NCBI GenBank assembly: GCA_037074705.1
Contig: CM073595.1
Location: 26,131,501-26,195,500, forward strand
From: Zhengitettix transpicula
Lineage: Eukaryota > Arthropoda > Insecta > Orthoptera > Tetrigidae
Direction: 5' to 3'
Length of the DNA: 64,000 bases
The position numbers and the translations under genes are program-made. The notes beneath the pieces were generated by a model, which saw only the letters and a list, made by a program, of their open reading frames with translations, had not been told where the DNA came from and made no database searches. Below are positions 38,176 to 49,062 of this stretch, one piece after another. Position 1 is the stretch's first letter. Every line of letters begins with the position of its first letter.

Positions 38176-39699
38176 TGTGATATTCACCTTATAATGAAAT
38201 TTAAATAAATTAATTTGTCCCACGTTGTGGAACCAATTTGTAATAATCACCCTGAAATGACTTTAAAAATAAGAAATAAGGAAATTTAAATAAAATAAAT
38301 GTTAATACTTTGTCGCACTAAAATATAAATAAACGACAAATAATAAAATTGCTTCCAGTTGTTGCCAAATGTTCTTAACAACTAGAAGGCTAAAATAGTT
38401 GTACAAATATAATTAATTTGATAGGAATTTTAAATTAAACAAATTATTATAATTCAACAAAACAAAACAAATTTATTTACTTAACAATACAAATTTCAAT
38501 CTCAATTTTATTTCTTTACATTACATTTAAATCAAATTTTACAGTGAAATGAAACTAAAATTATCTCAGGGTCTCTACTGGGCTTGATTGAAAGAAACAA
38601 TTATTCAATTTACAATGTGAAGAATTTAAAGATTATAAAAAATACAATTTAAATGAAGTTACTAAAACAACGAAATCTGACACCTCACCTTTAACTTACA
38701 GTTTACAATAATTATTTATTTTTAAAATCTACTTACAAGTTGCATTTTTGGTTCAGGAACATGTTTTACTTTTAAAATAAATTGCCAATTCCGTGCATAG
38801 AACTTACACAGATACTTTTCACTACACTGCACTTTATCCCTTTTGTATCCTGACTCGAGGTTGAAGATTTCCAACGCCTCGTACAGATGTTACGATTGCG
38901 GCCACCAGTCAGTTTGGCCGGTATGATTGCCAACTCCAAAAGTTCAATTTATTTAAAATGTTCCGGATCTTTCAACGTGCATCACAACAGATTTCAATAC
39001 TTTCATTTAAATAATACTCTTTTCAACATAATATCAACTGCCTCCCTTAAGTTCCAACTTTCAACATCGAGATATCCACCTTCGAGCCCAGGCCTTTAGA
39101 TGCACCATATACCAAATCCACCCCCGATCGCTCTCCGCTTTTCGATTCTAAAACATTCGCCTTCCTCAGGCTCCGCCTTTCAACTAACTAAATTCTATAT
39201 ATCCTCTCTGTAACTACATCCATCCTATTTGCTCTCCGGCTTCCAATTGAACTTCACCTTCGAGCACTGACCTCCGGCTGCTCCAGACACCACAACCACC
39301 ACATCCTCTCTCTGGCTTACGACTGACTATGTTATCCAAATCCCCTCTCCAGACTATTCTTATTTCTCACGATTTTTACTTTCCCACACTCAATATCACA
39401 TCCGGCTTTCCCACGCTAAGAGTTACTCAAAATATTGTCAGATAAACAATCCCTGGACTTTTAATTGAATGTCAACAAAACCGCTGTCCGTCGTTCCTTT
39501 GGAGTCTTGTCCCGACGTCAGTCAGACAAAGACGTCAGCCGCCAAAGATCTCCAATTATTGTTCTCCCTTTTATGAGCATTTATCCGCCGTCAACCATAA
39601 TTTTTTAGAAGAGCCGCCCCAAAATCTCCACCTCCAGTCCGTGCAGTGAAACAAATATTACAAAATTTAAACAAAATAATGGCCTTCTTAATTGGTATT

Positions 39700-39702
<3 letters not shown>
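38176..39702 (-). mobile_element. Solo LTR, gypsy-like, copy 3 (long form)
   Basis: On the minus strand this 1527-bp segment starts TGTAATACCAATTAAGAAGGCC, nearly the same as the copy at 15942-16893, and ends GGTGAATATCACA. Both sides are ATAT. The family block occurs in reverse complement at 38567-38587 (CTCAGGGTCTCTACTGGGCTT). It is about 0.5 kb longer than copies 1 and 2. The extra length seems to lie in a pyrimidine-rich region (about 38860-39450) with repeated CTCTCCGGCTT-like words. No interior retroelement genes are present. Confidence 0.78.

Positions 39703-39732
<30 letters not shown>
39703..39732. repeat. (AT)n microsatellite
   Basis: Fifteen AT units directly right of the LTR, probably the expanded target site. 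A YIYIYI frame across it is an artefact. Confidence 0.95.
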
Positions 39733-39733
<1 letters not shown>

Positions 39734-40304
39734 GACAAGATCGTTCAGAACTAAACGAAAAGATAGATATTTTAAGACTGTGAAAAGGAGGCTTACTGAG
39801 CTTCAAAAGCAATTAGCCAAATTATCGGTGCCATAACACATTATTGCATAAAAATACACAAAGAAAACTATTCTCGTCGAGTCTGTTTCAACAAGCTGGT
39901 CTAAGGGTTGAAATAATATTGCCCGTTTACAGATCTTTTCCGTCAGAGCACTTTAATTTGCCATCAATTAGGTTCAGGTGAGACACACTTTGTAAGTTTC
40001 TTTGCGGAGCCGGCCTGAAAACTGTACTAATTAGAGCTTGACGAAGTTTATAAGCTTGAGTTAAATTAATGGCAAGATACAGACAGTATATATTCTTAAA
40101 GGTTGTAATGTGTTAGCTTAGCTTTTAAGAATCTATTCTGTCTGTATAGGCCATGAATTTAACTCACTTTTGTAACAGATAAATTGTACTATATTAGTTT
40201 ATAAGCGTTTTGAAAGAAGAAATGATAGTTTGTTATCCATAGAATCATACGGAATTCTTTTGCATTAATGGAAAAACTACAAGTAGTTTATTATTTATCT
40301 TTTA
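39733..40304. other. Unannotated spacer
   Basis: Noncoding AT-rich sequence between the LTR and the large Helitron. Confidence 0.5.
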
Positions 40305-40370
40305 TCTAATAAATAAAGCAGTGTTTGTTTGTTTGTTTCTTTGTTTGTATATTTGTATGTTCCTTACACA

Positions 40371-41215
40371 AATCTACACCGATGGAGCGAAGTTCACCAA
40401 GTTTCGTACACGTGTTCTTTGCAACCAGGAAACAAACACTGTCGGCGTGAGACGCGTCTACCACCATCAGAAGCGGGGGTTGACGGGGGTGGAAATATTT
40501 AAACATGCTAAAACAGTCGATATTTGAGTCGGATAAATATTTTTAGGGGTCAAAGATATTGATAGGATTTCTACCAATGTTTTCTGAATATAATTTCCAT
40601 CCCCTACACCCTAGAAAAAAGGCACCCTTAGGGTTTTGGGTGGAAAATACAAATCTACACCGATGGAACGAATTTCACCAAATTTCGTACACGTGTTCTT
40701 TGCGACGAGGAAAGAATAACTGTCGGGGTGAGACGCGTCTACTAACCCCAGAAGTGGGGGTGGACGGGGTGGAAATATTTAAACATGCTAAAACAGCCGA
40801 TATTTGAGTCGGAAAAATATTTTTAAGGGTCAAAGATATTGATAGGGTTTCTACCAATTTTATCTTAATATAATTTTCATCCCCCTACTCTCTAGGAAAA
40901 AGGCACCCTTAGGGTTTGGGGTGGAGAATACAAATCTACCCCGGTGGAGCAAATTTCACCAAATTTCGTACACGTGTTCTTTGCGACCAGAAAACAAACA
41001 CTGTCGGGGTGAGACGCGTCTACCACCCCCAGAAGCGGGGGTGGACGGGGGTGGAAATATTTAAACATATTAAAACAGCCGATATTTGAGTTGGATAAAT
41101 ATTTTTAGGTGTCAAAAATACACATGTTCTTTGCGACCAGAAAACAAACACTGTCGGGGTGACACGCGGCTACAACCCCCAGAAGCGGGGGTGGACGGGG
41201 GTGGAAATATTTAAA
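40371..41215 (+). repeat. Head-module array of the Helitron (281-bp period)
   Basis: Three closely similar head modules start near 40371, 40652 and 40932, and a 5'-shortened fourth starts near 41123. Each reads AAATCTACACCGATGGAGC, ACCAAATTTCGTACACGTG, ACAAACACTGTCGGGGTGAG, then AGAAGCGGGGGTGGACGGGG. They are much more alike than the modules further 3', which suggests the head has been amplified most recently. Confidence 0.85.
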
Positions 41216-41589
41216 AATGATAAAACAGCCGATATTACTGTTGGGTAAATATTTTTATAGGTCAAAGATATTGATCGTGTTTCTACCGATGTTATCTGAA
41301 TATAATTTTCATCCCCTACACCTTGGGAAAAGAGCACCCTTAGGGTTTGCGGTGGAGATGTTTTACAGAAAAATAACGCGAATACAACCGAGATTGGACA
41401 TTGACATTCAACTTGGCATTTACCCCTCAGTTGCAAGGGTAGCGGGGTGGAAATTTGGAACATGCAAACTCGGCAGGTATTTGTGTTGAATAAATATTTT
41501 TAAGGGTTAATTATATTGATTGCATTTCTACTGACGTTGTTTGTGTATAATTTCAACCCCCTACGGCATGCGAGGGAAGCACCTCTATG

Positions 41590-41604
41590 TGGGGGGGGGG
41601 GGGG
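41590..41604 (+). repeat. Poly-G tract in a Helitron module
   Basis: An uninterrupted run of about 14 G follows TCTATGT inside a module whose siblings have GGGGTGGGG at this place. It may form a quadruplex or be a sequencing weak point. Confidence 0.85.
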
Positions 41605-44600
41605 TGGATGGGCGTTTCATATAATTAACGCCAAATCAACCAAGATTCGAGTCAAATTGGAGTTATGGATGTCGCTGAGGCTATTTATAACAAACTGAGA
41701 AACGCGCGGGGATGGGTGGGAATTGGTGGTGTGAGATTATGGGCGGGGAAAGATAGTTTCAAACATGCTAACTGGCCGATTTTTGCGTCGAATCAATAAA
41801 ATTCGGGATCAATAGCATTCATAAAATTTCACTACATGTTATCTGTGTACAATTTCAACTTCTTTTAGGCATGGGAGTGGTGCACCCTTAAGGGTTGGTG
41901 GTGGAGTGGCATTACATGAAATTACGCAAACACATTCGTGTTTCGAGTCGAATCCGGGGTTATATTTGTCACTATGTTTAATTATGACATTTAACTTCCC
42001 CAAGAGGGGGAGGACAGGGCGTTGAAATTTTCAAACACGTTAAGCGGTCGATATTTGCGTCGAATAAATACTTTTCTGGTTCACTGAGATTTATTATATT
42101 TCTGTACATGTTCCATATATTTAATATAACCTCTTTCGGGATTTGGAGTGGAGCACTCTTAAGGGGGGGTGGAGTGGATTTATATAAAAATAACGCAAAC
42201 ACAATCGAGATTGGACTCAAATCCAGGGTTATGGTTGTCAGTGAGTTCATTTATTATATTCATGTTGCCGTTTTAGTACCCAAAGCGGGGGTGGTTTGGG
42301 GTGGGAATCTTTGAACATGCTAACACGACCGATATTTGAGTCGGATAAATATTATCCGGGTAAAAGTGATTAATAATGTTTGTACCAATGTATGTCAGTA
42401 AAATTTCAACATTTTACCGCACGGGAAAGGAGAACTCTAGGGGTCGGGGTGGAGGAATGTTACAATAAAATAACTCGAATACAACCGAGACTGCAGTCAA
42501 AACCAACGTTATGGATAACGATGAGTTTAATTATAACATTCAACTAGCAATTAACCTCCCAGGCACGGGGGTGGAAATTGTCAAACATTAATCTACCGAT
42601 TTTTGCAACGACTAAATATAATTTCTCTACATGTTCTCTGAGTATAACTTCAACCCCTTTCGGGATTATCAGTAGAGAACTTTTGGGGGTGGGGTGGAGG
42701 AACGCTACAATTAAATAACGGCGAATGCAACATAGATTGGTTATGGATGTCACCGAGTACAATTATAGCATTCAAGTGGCCATTTAACCTCCAGGTGCGG
42801 GAGTGGATGGGGTGGATAGGGGTGGAAATTTTCTAACATGTTAAACGATCGATATTTGCGTTAAAAAATTAATTGTCGAGGTCAATGAGATTGATAATAT
42901 ATATACAGATGTTGTTTGTAACATTTAACCCATTTCGGCATGAGAGGGAAGCTTAGGGGAGGGGGTGGATACATTCAAACATTCTAATACAGCCGATATT
43001 TAGGCAGATAATATTTTTAGGTGTCCAAGAGATAGTGTTTCAACCGATGTTATCTGAGATGATATTCAATTACTCGTTTAAATCCATTAACGGGGTGGAA
43101 TTTTTCAAACATGTTAAATCATCGATATTAGCGTGGAATAAATAAATTTCACGGTCAGTGACGTTGATAGAATTTCAACCGATGTTGTTTGTAGGCATGA
43201 TATGGGGGGGGGTACGATAGGGGTCGGCGGGGAGGGGATTTACAAGAAAACAACGCGAAAACAACCTAATTTCGAGTCAAATCGAAGGTAATGGATGTCT
43301 CTGAATTTATTTATGACAATCTGGGCAACGCGCGGGTGTCGGCTGGGTTGCGAAGAGTTGGGCGGAGGTGTACGGGGGATAGAAATTTTAAAAAATGTTG
43401 ACCGGCCGTTTTCTGCGTCGATCAAATATATTTCGGGATCAATCAGATTAATAAAATTTCTCTACTTTTTGCCCGTGTATAATTTCAACATCTTTCGGGA
43501 TTGGGAATGGAGCTCCTCTTTTGGGTGGGGGTGGAGTAGAATTACATTATAGTGATGCAAAAACAATCGACATTGGAGTCGAAGCCACGGTCATGGATAT
43601 CAATCAGTTAAATTATTACATTCAACTAACCGTTTAATTCCCCCAAGGAAGGGTTGGCGGAAATGCATATATTTTTAAACATGTTAAACAGTCGATTTTT
43701 GTAGCGAATAAATATTTCCGGGACAATGTCATTGATAATATTTCTACCGATTTTGCTCTTAATTTCAACCTTGACAAACGAGAAAGATCACAATTAGTGG
43801 TGGGGGCGGAGGGGCGTTACGAGAAAATAACGTGAATAAATCCCAGATTCGAGATATAGGTTATGACAACGTGAGAAATGAAGGGGTGTTGGCGGTTGTG
43901 TGAGGGGGTGTGAGGGGCTTAGCGGAGTTGGGCGGGGGCATATATTTTCAAACATGTTGACCGGCCGATTTTTACTTCGAATAAATATATTTCGGCATCA
44001 ATGAGATTCATAAAATTCCTCTACATGTTCTGTGTGTATAATTTCAACTCATTTCGAGCTTGGGAAGGGTGGTCCCGTAAGTGTGGGCGTGGTGGCATTA
44101 CATAAAAAGAAAGCAGAAACTATAGAGATTGGAACCGAATCCGGGGTTATAGTTGTCACTGTGTTAAATTACGACATTCAACTTGCCGTTTAAGTCCACA
44201 AAGCGGGAGTGGTCGGGGATGGAAATTTTCTAACATTTTAAACGGTCGATATTTGCGTTAAATAATAACTTACTGGGGTTAATGACTTCGATAGTACGAA
44301 GTCGTATTTATACCGAGTATAATTTCAACCCCTGTGAGGAGAGAAAGCTTAGGGGTGGGGTGGAGGTGCGTTAAATAAAAATTACGCAAAAACAATCGAT
44401 ATTTGAATCAATTCAGAGACTATGAATGTCGCTGAGTCTAATTGTGACAACCTGGGTAACGCGACGGGTTTGGGAGGTGATGGGCGGCGGTAGAAATTTT
44501 CAGTCAATGTATTAGGCCGATTTTTGCGTGGAATAAATACTTTTTGATTATCGCACATTTGTGGGGGTGGTCATCTTCTAACATGTAAAAACGGCCGATA

Positions 44601-44764
44601 TATTTTGTCAATGACTTCAACCCCCTTCGGCATGGGAGGTGAGCACATTTAGGGATAGGGTTCCAGGAGCGTTACATAATAATAGCGCAAAAGCAACCGA
44701 AATTGGAGTCATATCGGGGGTTATAGATAAATGACATCTCGGGCAACGCCGGGCACCCAGCTAG

Positions 44765-46018
44765 TACTTAAATAAAATAGGAATACAAAGTATTTTTACT
44801 GCACAAATATGTTTTAAAATGCACACCTCAAGTCTCGATACGAGTGTTGGACATATTCTATAATTAATGCACTAGTATCAGAAGATGAAAAAATACACAC
44901 ATACATTATATTCAACTCGACATTCTTCAGATCATCGTAAATTACTGAAATAACAAACACAATAACTGCAAGTTAAATTCAGAATTGTTTTAGGCAAGAT
45001 AATATAAAATGTAACATAAAAATGTTACTTTTTTTGTCTCCTGTTGTGTAAGAAACAAACAATAAAAAATTTAAAATCACAAACTGTTACAAAAATTTTC
45101 ATCAAAACGAAAAAAGGAACACAACAATATTTTTCTATCATCAATGTTGTAAGGAACAAACAATATATTATCAACAATACAATATTTAAAATCATGAAAA
45201 ATAAAATTATGAACAATATATTTTTAAAAACTAAATTCCAAATCACATATATAGGGCCTATATATAAAATGACAAAGTAATACTTTGAATTATAATAAAT
45301 ACTATTAATACGCCGTTAAATATATCGTATTATAATTAATAACATCCGATAAAATGAAAAATATAACACGTTACTACTTAATTTTTTTTGCAGCTAAAAA
45401 TAAATGACAACATTTAAAATATTTCTAAGCTTTCACGTCTAATGTTTTCTGTCTAACTTATATTTCAAGTAAAGACACAACAGAATTTTTTATTCACTCC
45501 ACGTTCGATGTTAATTGGTTTATCTTCATGGTGAGCGTAGGTTTGCTTTCGCTCTCCTGATCCCGATGTTTATCCGCTTTCGAAATAGAAACTTACGTTG
45601 TAATGACTCTTAATTAATTCAATTCTTATTATTGTTCCTTCCCCTCTTTGAAGGATAAAATTGAAAGCCGGTGTCATATACTGCTATTATTTTTGCTTGA
45701 ACTTTTCCTTGTCGATTTATTGAATTACGTGCGCCCAGCGAAGAGGGAAGCAACTTTGTGTTTCTAGCCGACGTGTCTTGCATCACAAAAGCGCACTTAA
45801 CATTTTCTTCTTCTTTATTTTAAGAGGTTTCCCGCCAGAAACGCGAGTTTATCTTACTGAGTCAGACTGCGAGTATTCTTAGAAAATAATAATAATTTAA
45901 ATAACATCTGTCGGTTTATGAATGCTAATATTTTAAGCTTTTTTTTAACCAACTCTGTTACAAATGTCTAGCCTATTTGATGCAGAGACACGAACGTGAA
46001 TTAAATAGAATTAGCGGG
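44765..46018. other. AT-rich spacer with a small direct repeat
   Basis: Noncoding. Two similar segments about 105 bases apart (near 45048 and 45152) share GTAAG-AACAAACAATA and ATTTAAAATCA. The open frames on both strands at 45025-45280 are low-complexity AT shadows. Confidence 0.45.
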
Positions 46019-46410
46019 GCGAATTTTCTTTTATAAAAATTCATTTGATGGCTACTATCACATTACAGCATTGATCGCTCGGAACATTATTGTGTACAGA
46101 AATTATTAAATATTTATTTTATGGTTATAGCCTGGAGCAAGTATTAAAGCTATTTATTAAAATAAGAGTTATTATTAACTAAATGATAGCTGCTGTTTTA
46201 TAATTCGGCATAGTTATATACTATTCTTCATTTATATTAAAAATAATAATATACCTTCATAGCTTCTAACAAACGCATACTCTAAATCACAAAGTTTAAT
46301 TGAAAATATTTCTTTACTACAATAACAACAGTAATTAAAGTATAAAAATGTCCTAAAACGATAATAATAAAATAGACAAATAAAAGATAACAATAAGTGC
46401 TAAATTAAAT

Positions 46411-46456
46411 ACCACGCAACGTTTCTGAAATCCTTGTTGCTTTCGTCAGGTGATTA
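46411..46456 (-). repeat. GAAACGTTG motif, left arm
   Basis: On the minus strand: CACCTGACGAAAGCAACAAGG, ATTTCA, then GAAACGTTGCGTGGTATTT. The near-identical partner is at 48144-48189 on the plus strand, so the two face outward from the palindrome centre. CTGACGA followed by a short GAAAGC...GATTTC hairpin and GAAAC is reminiscent of a hammerhead ribozyme core, but the stem spacing is not canonical. Confidence 0.6.
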
Positions 46457-48143
46457 AAAACGGAAGAGTCGTAAAAATAAACACCCCACAATTCAAAATA
46501 ATTTTTAATAATATAAAAAATAATATAAAACGGGGCAATTAATTTAAAAGTGTTTTACTTATGTGTTTGTGATGCATTCGCTTTTCCCAAACACCAATTG
46601 GTCATCATTGTAAAGTCATGAAGTAACAGTCACAAAGCAAGTGAACCGCGAGGTGAGGCAGTTTATTATAGCATGCGTTTGTTTCGTGAATTTATAAAGA
46701 AATATAAACGCCAGTACAGTTTTGAAATTGTTTTACCGTTTTTTATAATAGTCTAAAATATTGATTTGTCGCAACGAGAAAAATCACGGTGGAAACAATG
46801 CTAAAATATACAGAGATTATTCCTAGAAAAGGCCTTCTATCGTATGCATTCTCGGAAATGGTTACTTGATTTAATATTTTCCCCCTAATAACATACATTC
46901 GAAATAACAACGTAGAGCTGCCTTTACTTCTCTCTGAAGATGATTACCAAATAAACAGTGATTAAATTATCAAGTAATATGATATTTTTGGCGTTTTTTA
47001 AATTTTCGTATACAACGTGATTCTACGCACGTGGGACAAACTTTGAGGGGTGGTACAGCTTACTAAAACGTACATTTTTTGTATAGGAATGTATGTTCGG
47101 AAGTGACGCGTTGAAGGACGAACACAAAAAAAATGAGACATGAAAAGAAAAATAATTAATTGTTAATACATGCTTATTTGCGTCGAAGGACTGATCGGCG
47201 AACAGTACCACAGATGCCAGGCATTTCACACACGATTGCAACCGTTTTGCTGATGGGAGGGGGGGGGGTCGAAATTTTGAGAATTTATTGTAAACATTCC
47301 TGGAACGAAGCACTTTGCGATGGAATTTTAAATAAACGATGATTTACTTTTCACGTCTCATTTGTTTGTGTTCGTCCCACAACGCGTTACTTTCGAACAT
47401 ACATTCCCATACAAAAAATTAATGTTTTATTAAGCTGTAACGCTCTTCGAATTTAGGCACATGACCGTAGAATCACTCTGTATAAGGAAATTTAAAGAAA
47501 CGCCAAAAATATCATATTACTTGCTAATCTAATCAATATTTCTTGATAATCACCTTCAGTCAGAAGAATATATATCCAAGGCAGTTGTACGTTGTTATTT
47601 GGAAGCAGGAGAAAGAAATTAGGGGGGGGGGGGAAATATTAAATCAAGCAACCATTTACGAGAATGCATGCGATAGAAGTACAATTTACTCAGAAGGCCT
47701 TTTCAAACATAATCTCCTTGTATTTTAGAATTGTCCCCACTGGAATTTTTCTCGTTGCGAAAAATCAATATTTCACAACAGTAAATAGTAACTTGAAGAA
47801 AATGATAGTATAACTTGTAATGATACTACTAGAATCGATTAGACTATTATGAAACACGGTAAAGAAATTTCAAAAGTGTACTGGCGTTTATATTTCTTTA
47901 TAAATTCACGAAACAAACGCATGCTATACTAAACTGCCTCACCTCGCGGTTCTCTTGCTTTGTGACTGTTACTTCATGACTTTACAATTATAACCAATTG
48001 GTCTTTGGGAAAAGCGAATGCATCTCAAACACATAAGTAAAACACTTTTAAATTAATTGCCCCGTTTTATATTATTTTTTATTTTATTAAAAATTATTTT
48101 GAATTGTGGGGTGTTTAGTTTTACGACTCTTCCGTTTTTAATC

Positions 48144-48189
48144 ACCTGACGAAAGCAACAAGGATTTCAGAAACGTTGCGTGGTATTTA
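48144..48189 (+). repeat. GAAACGTTG motif, right arm
   Basis: Plus-strand partner of the motif at 46411-46456, reading CACCTGACGAAAGCAACAAGG, ATTTCA, then GAAACGTTGCGTGGTATTT. The flanking AATTTAGCACTTATTGTTATC is also shared with the locus at 58016-58045, which ties the two loci to one repeat family. Confidence 0.6.
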
Positions 48190-48571
48190 ATTTAGCACTT
48201 ATTGTTATCTTTTATTTGTCTATTTTATTATTATCGTTTTAGGACATTTTTATATTTTAATTACTGTTGTTATTGTAGTAAAGAAATATTTTCAATTAAA
48301 CTTTGTGATTTAGAGTATGCGTTTGTTAGAAGCTATGAAGGTATATTATTATTTTTAATATAAATGAAGAATAGTATATAACTATGCCGAATTAGAAAAC
48401 AGCAGCTATCATTTAGTTAATAATAACTCTTATTTTAATAAATAGCTTTAATACTTGCTCCAGGCTATAACCATAAAATAAATATTTAATAATTTCTGTA
48501 CACAATAATGTTCCGAGCGATCAATGCTGTATTGTGATAGTAGCCATCAAATGAATTTTTATAAAAGAAAA

Positions 48572-48648
48572 TTCGCATGCTATAATAAGCTGCCTCTACT
48601 CGCAGTTCTCTTGCTTTGTGACTGTTAATTCATAACTTTACAATTATC
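48572..48648 (+). repeat. Partial third copy of an arm segment
   Basis: Directly after the right arm, CATGCTATAATAAGCTGCCT...CTTGCTTTGTGACTGTTA repeats, in direct orientation, the segment at 47917-47992 inside the right arm. The palindrome edge is therefore a junction with another partial copy rather than simple host flank. Confidence 0.75.
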
Positions 48649-48740
48649 CTCTACCCTTCCGCATCTCCCTTTCAAATCCCTTCCTATGCTATTAAAGGGG
48701 AGTTGCCACCATGTGGATTACCCTCATGTAGCCTGTTACC
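48648..48740 (+). repeat. Dispersed repeat copy (GGGGAGT-GCCA)
   Basis: Shares CTACC-TCCGCATC-CCCTTT, CTATTAAAGGGGAGT-GCCA, GGATTA-CCT and GCAGCCTGT-like words, in order, with 52824-52905. No coding role is apparent, and the element type is unknown. Confidence 0.6.
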
Positions 48741-48948
48741 CTAACAAAATGACTAATTTGTCACTGGGAAAAGAGCATAAGTTAATATTTAAACCCGTTA
48801 CAAATTTTCTCCTTTCATACTTACCAACATGTCGAAATTTCTTTGTATTTATTTTGTCTTGAATATCCGGAGGATGTGGTGCTAATAAACGTTGGCATCA
48901 TGTTAAAAGGTTAAAAGTAGCACGCGCAGATTTTGTGCTTTCACGTTC

Positions 48949-49062
48949 TATTAAGGAAAGCCGATAAACTTCCTCTCGAACTGCTCGAACGAGCCGAAGA
49001 GTCTTCAGGCTAGAAGACGAGTACGTGCCACAGTATTCCGTTGTTATTTTGAGGATACCAAC
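48949..49062 (+). repeat. Repeat pair with a conserved short frame, copy 1
   Basis: About 110 bases (ACTTCCTCTCGAACTGCTCGAACGA, then GAAGAGTC-TCAGG-TAGAAGACGA, TACGTGC, GTATTCCG, TTATTTTGAGGATACCAAC) recur at 50020-50135 in the same orientation. In the plus-strand frame both copies read D(K/E)LPLELLER(A/S)EESSG then stop. The four codon changes within this stretch include two synonymous ones. It may be the C-terminus of a retroelement protein, but I do not recognise it. Confidence 0.7.

Larger units (their letters stand above)
40305..44764 (+). mobile_element. Large nonautonomous Helitron made of degenerate modules
   Basis: The 5' end A|TCTAATAAATAAAGCAGTGTTTG matches the Helitron start at 57750, and the 3' end GGGCAACGCCGGGCACCCAGCTAG|T matches the reverse-strand element ending at 23576. 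Between them are 4460 bp of tandem degenerate modules with a period of about 270-290 bp. Each carries a G-rich GGGGTGGA patch, TTTCAAACATG-TAA, CGATATTTG-GTCG, AATAAATATTTTT, a TATAATTTCAACCCC stretch, and a block like AATAACGCGAAAACAACCGAGATT. I count about 18 occurrences of the CGATATTTG-like landmark. No Rep or helicase frame exists. The many short open frames here reflect module periodicity. Confidence 0.86.
46019..48576. repeat. Large inverted repeat (arms >1.1 kb, short spacer)
   Basis: The left arm (about 46019-47153) begins GCGAATTTTCTTTTATAAAAATTC, and the right arm (about 47341-48576) ends with its exact reverse complement. Landmarks pair in mirror order throughout: TGATCGCTCGGAACATTATTGTG, GCTATAACCATAAAATAAATA, the GAAACGTTG motif, the AAACACATAAGTAAAACACTTTTAA block, AAATATAAACGCCAG, and CGCAACGAG. 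The arms differ by substitutions and indels, so they are not an exact assembly mirror. The centre is about 187 bp. No transposase or coding frame is found. Confidence 0.9.

Noticed and set aside
40559..43552. Several 60-100 codon frames on both strands
   Set aside because: All are within the modular Helitron and repeat with its period; no Rep or helicase motifs.
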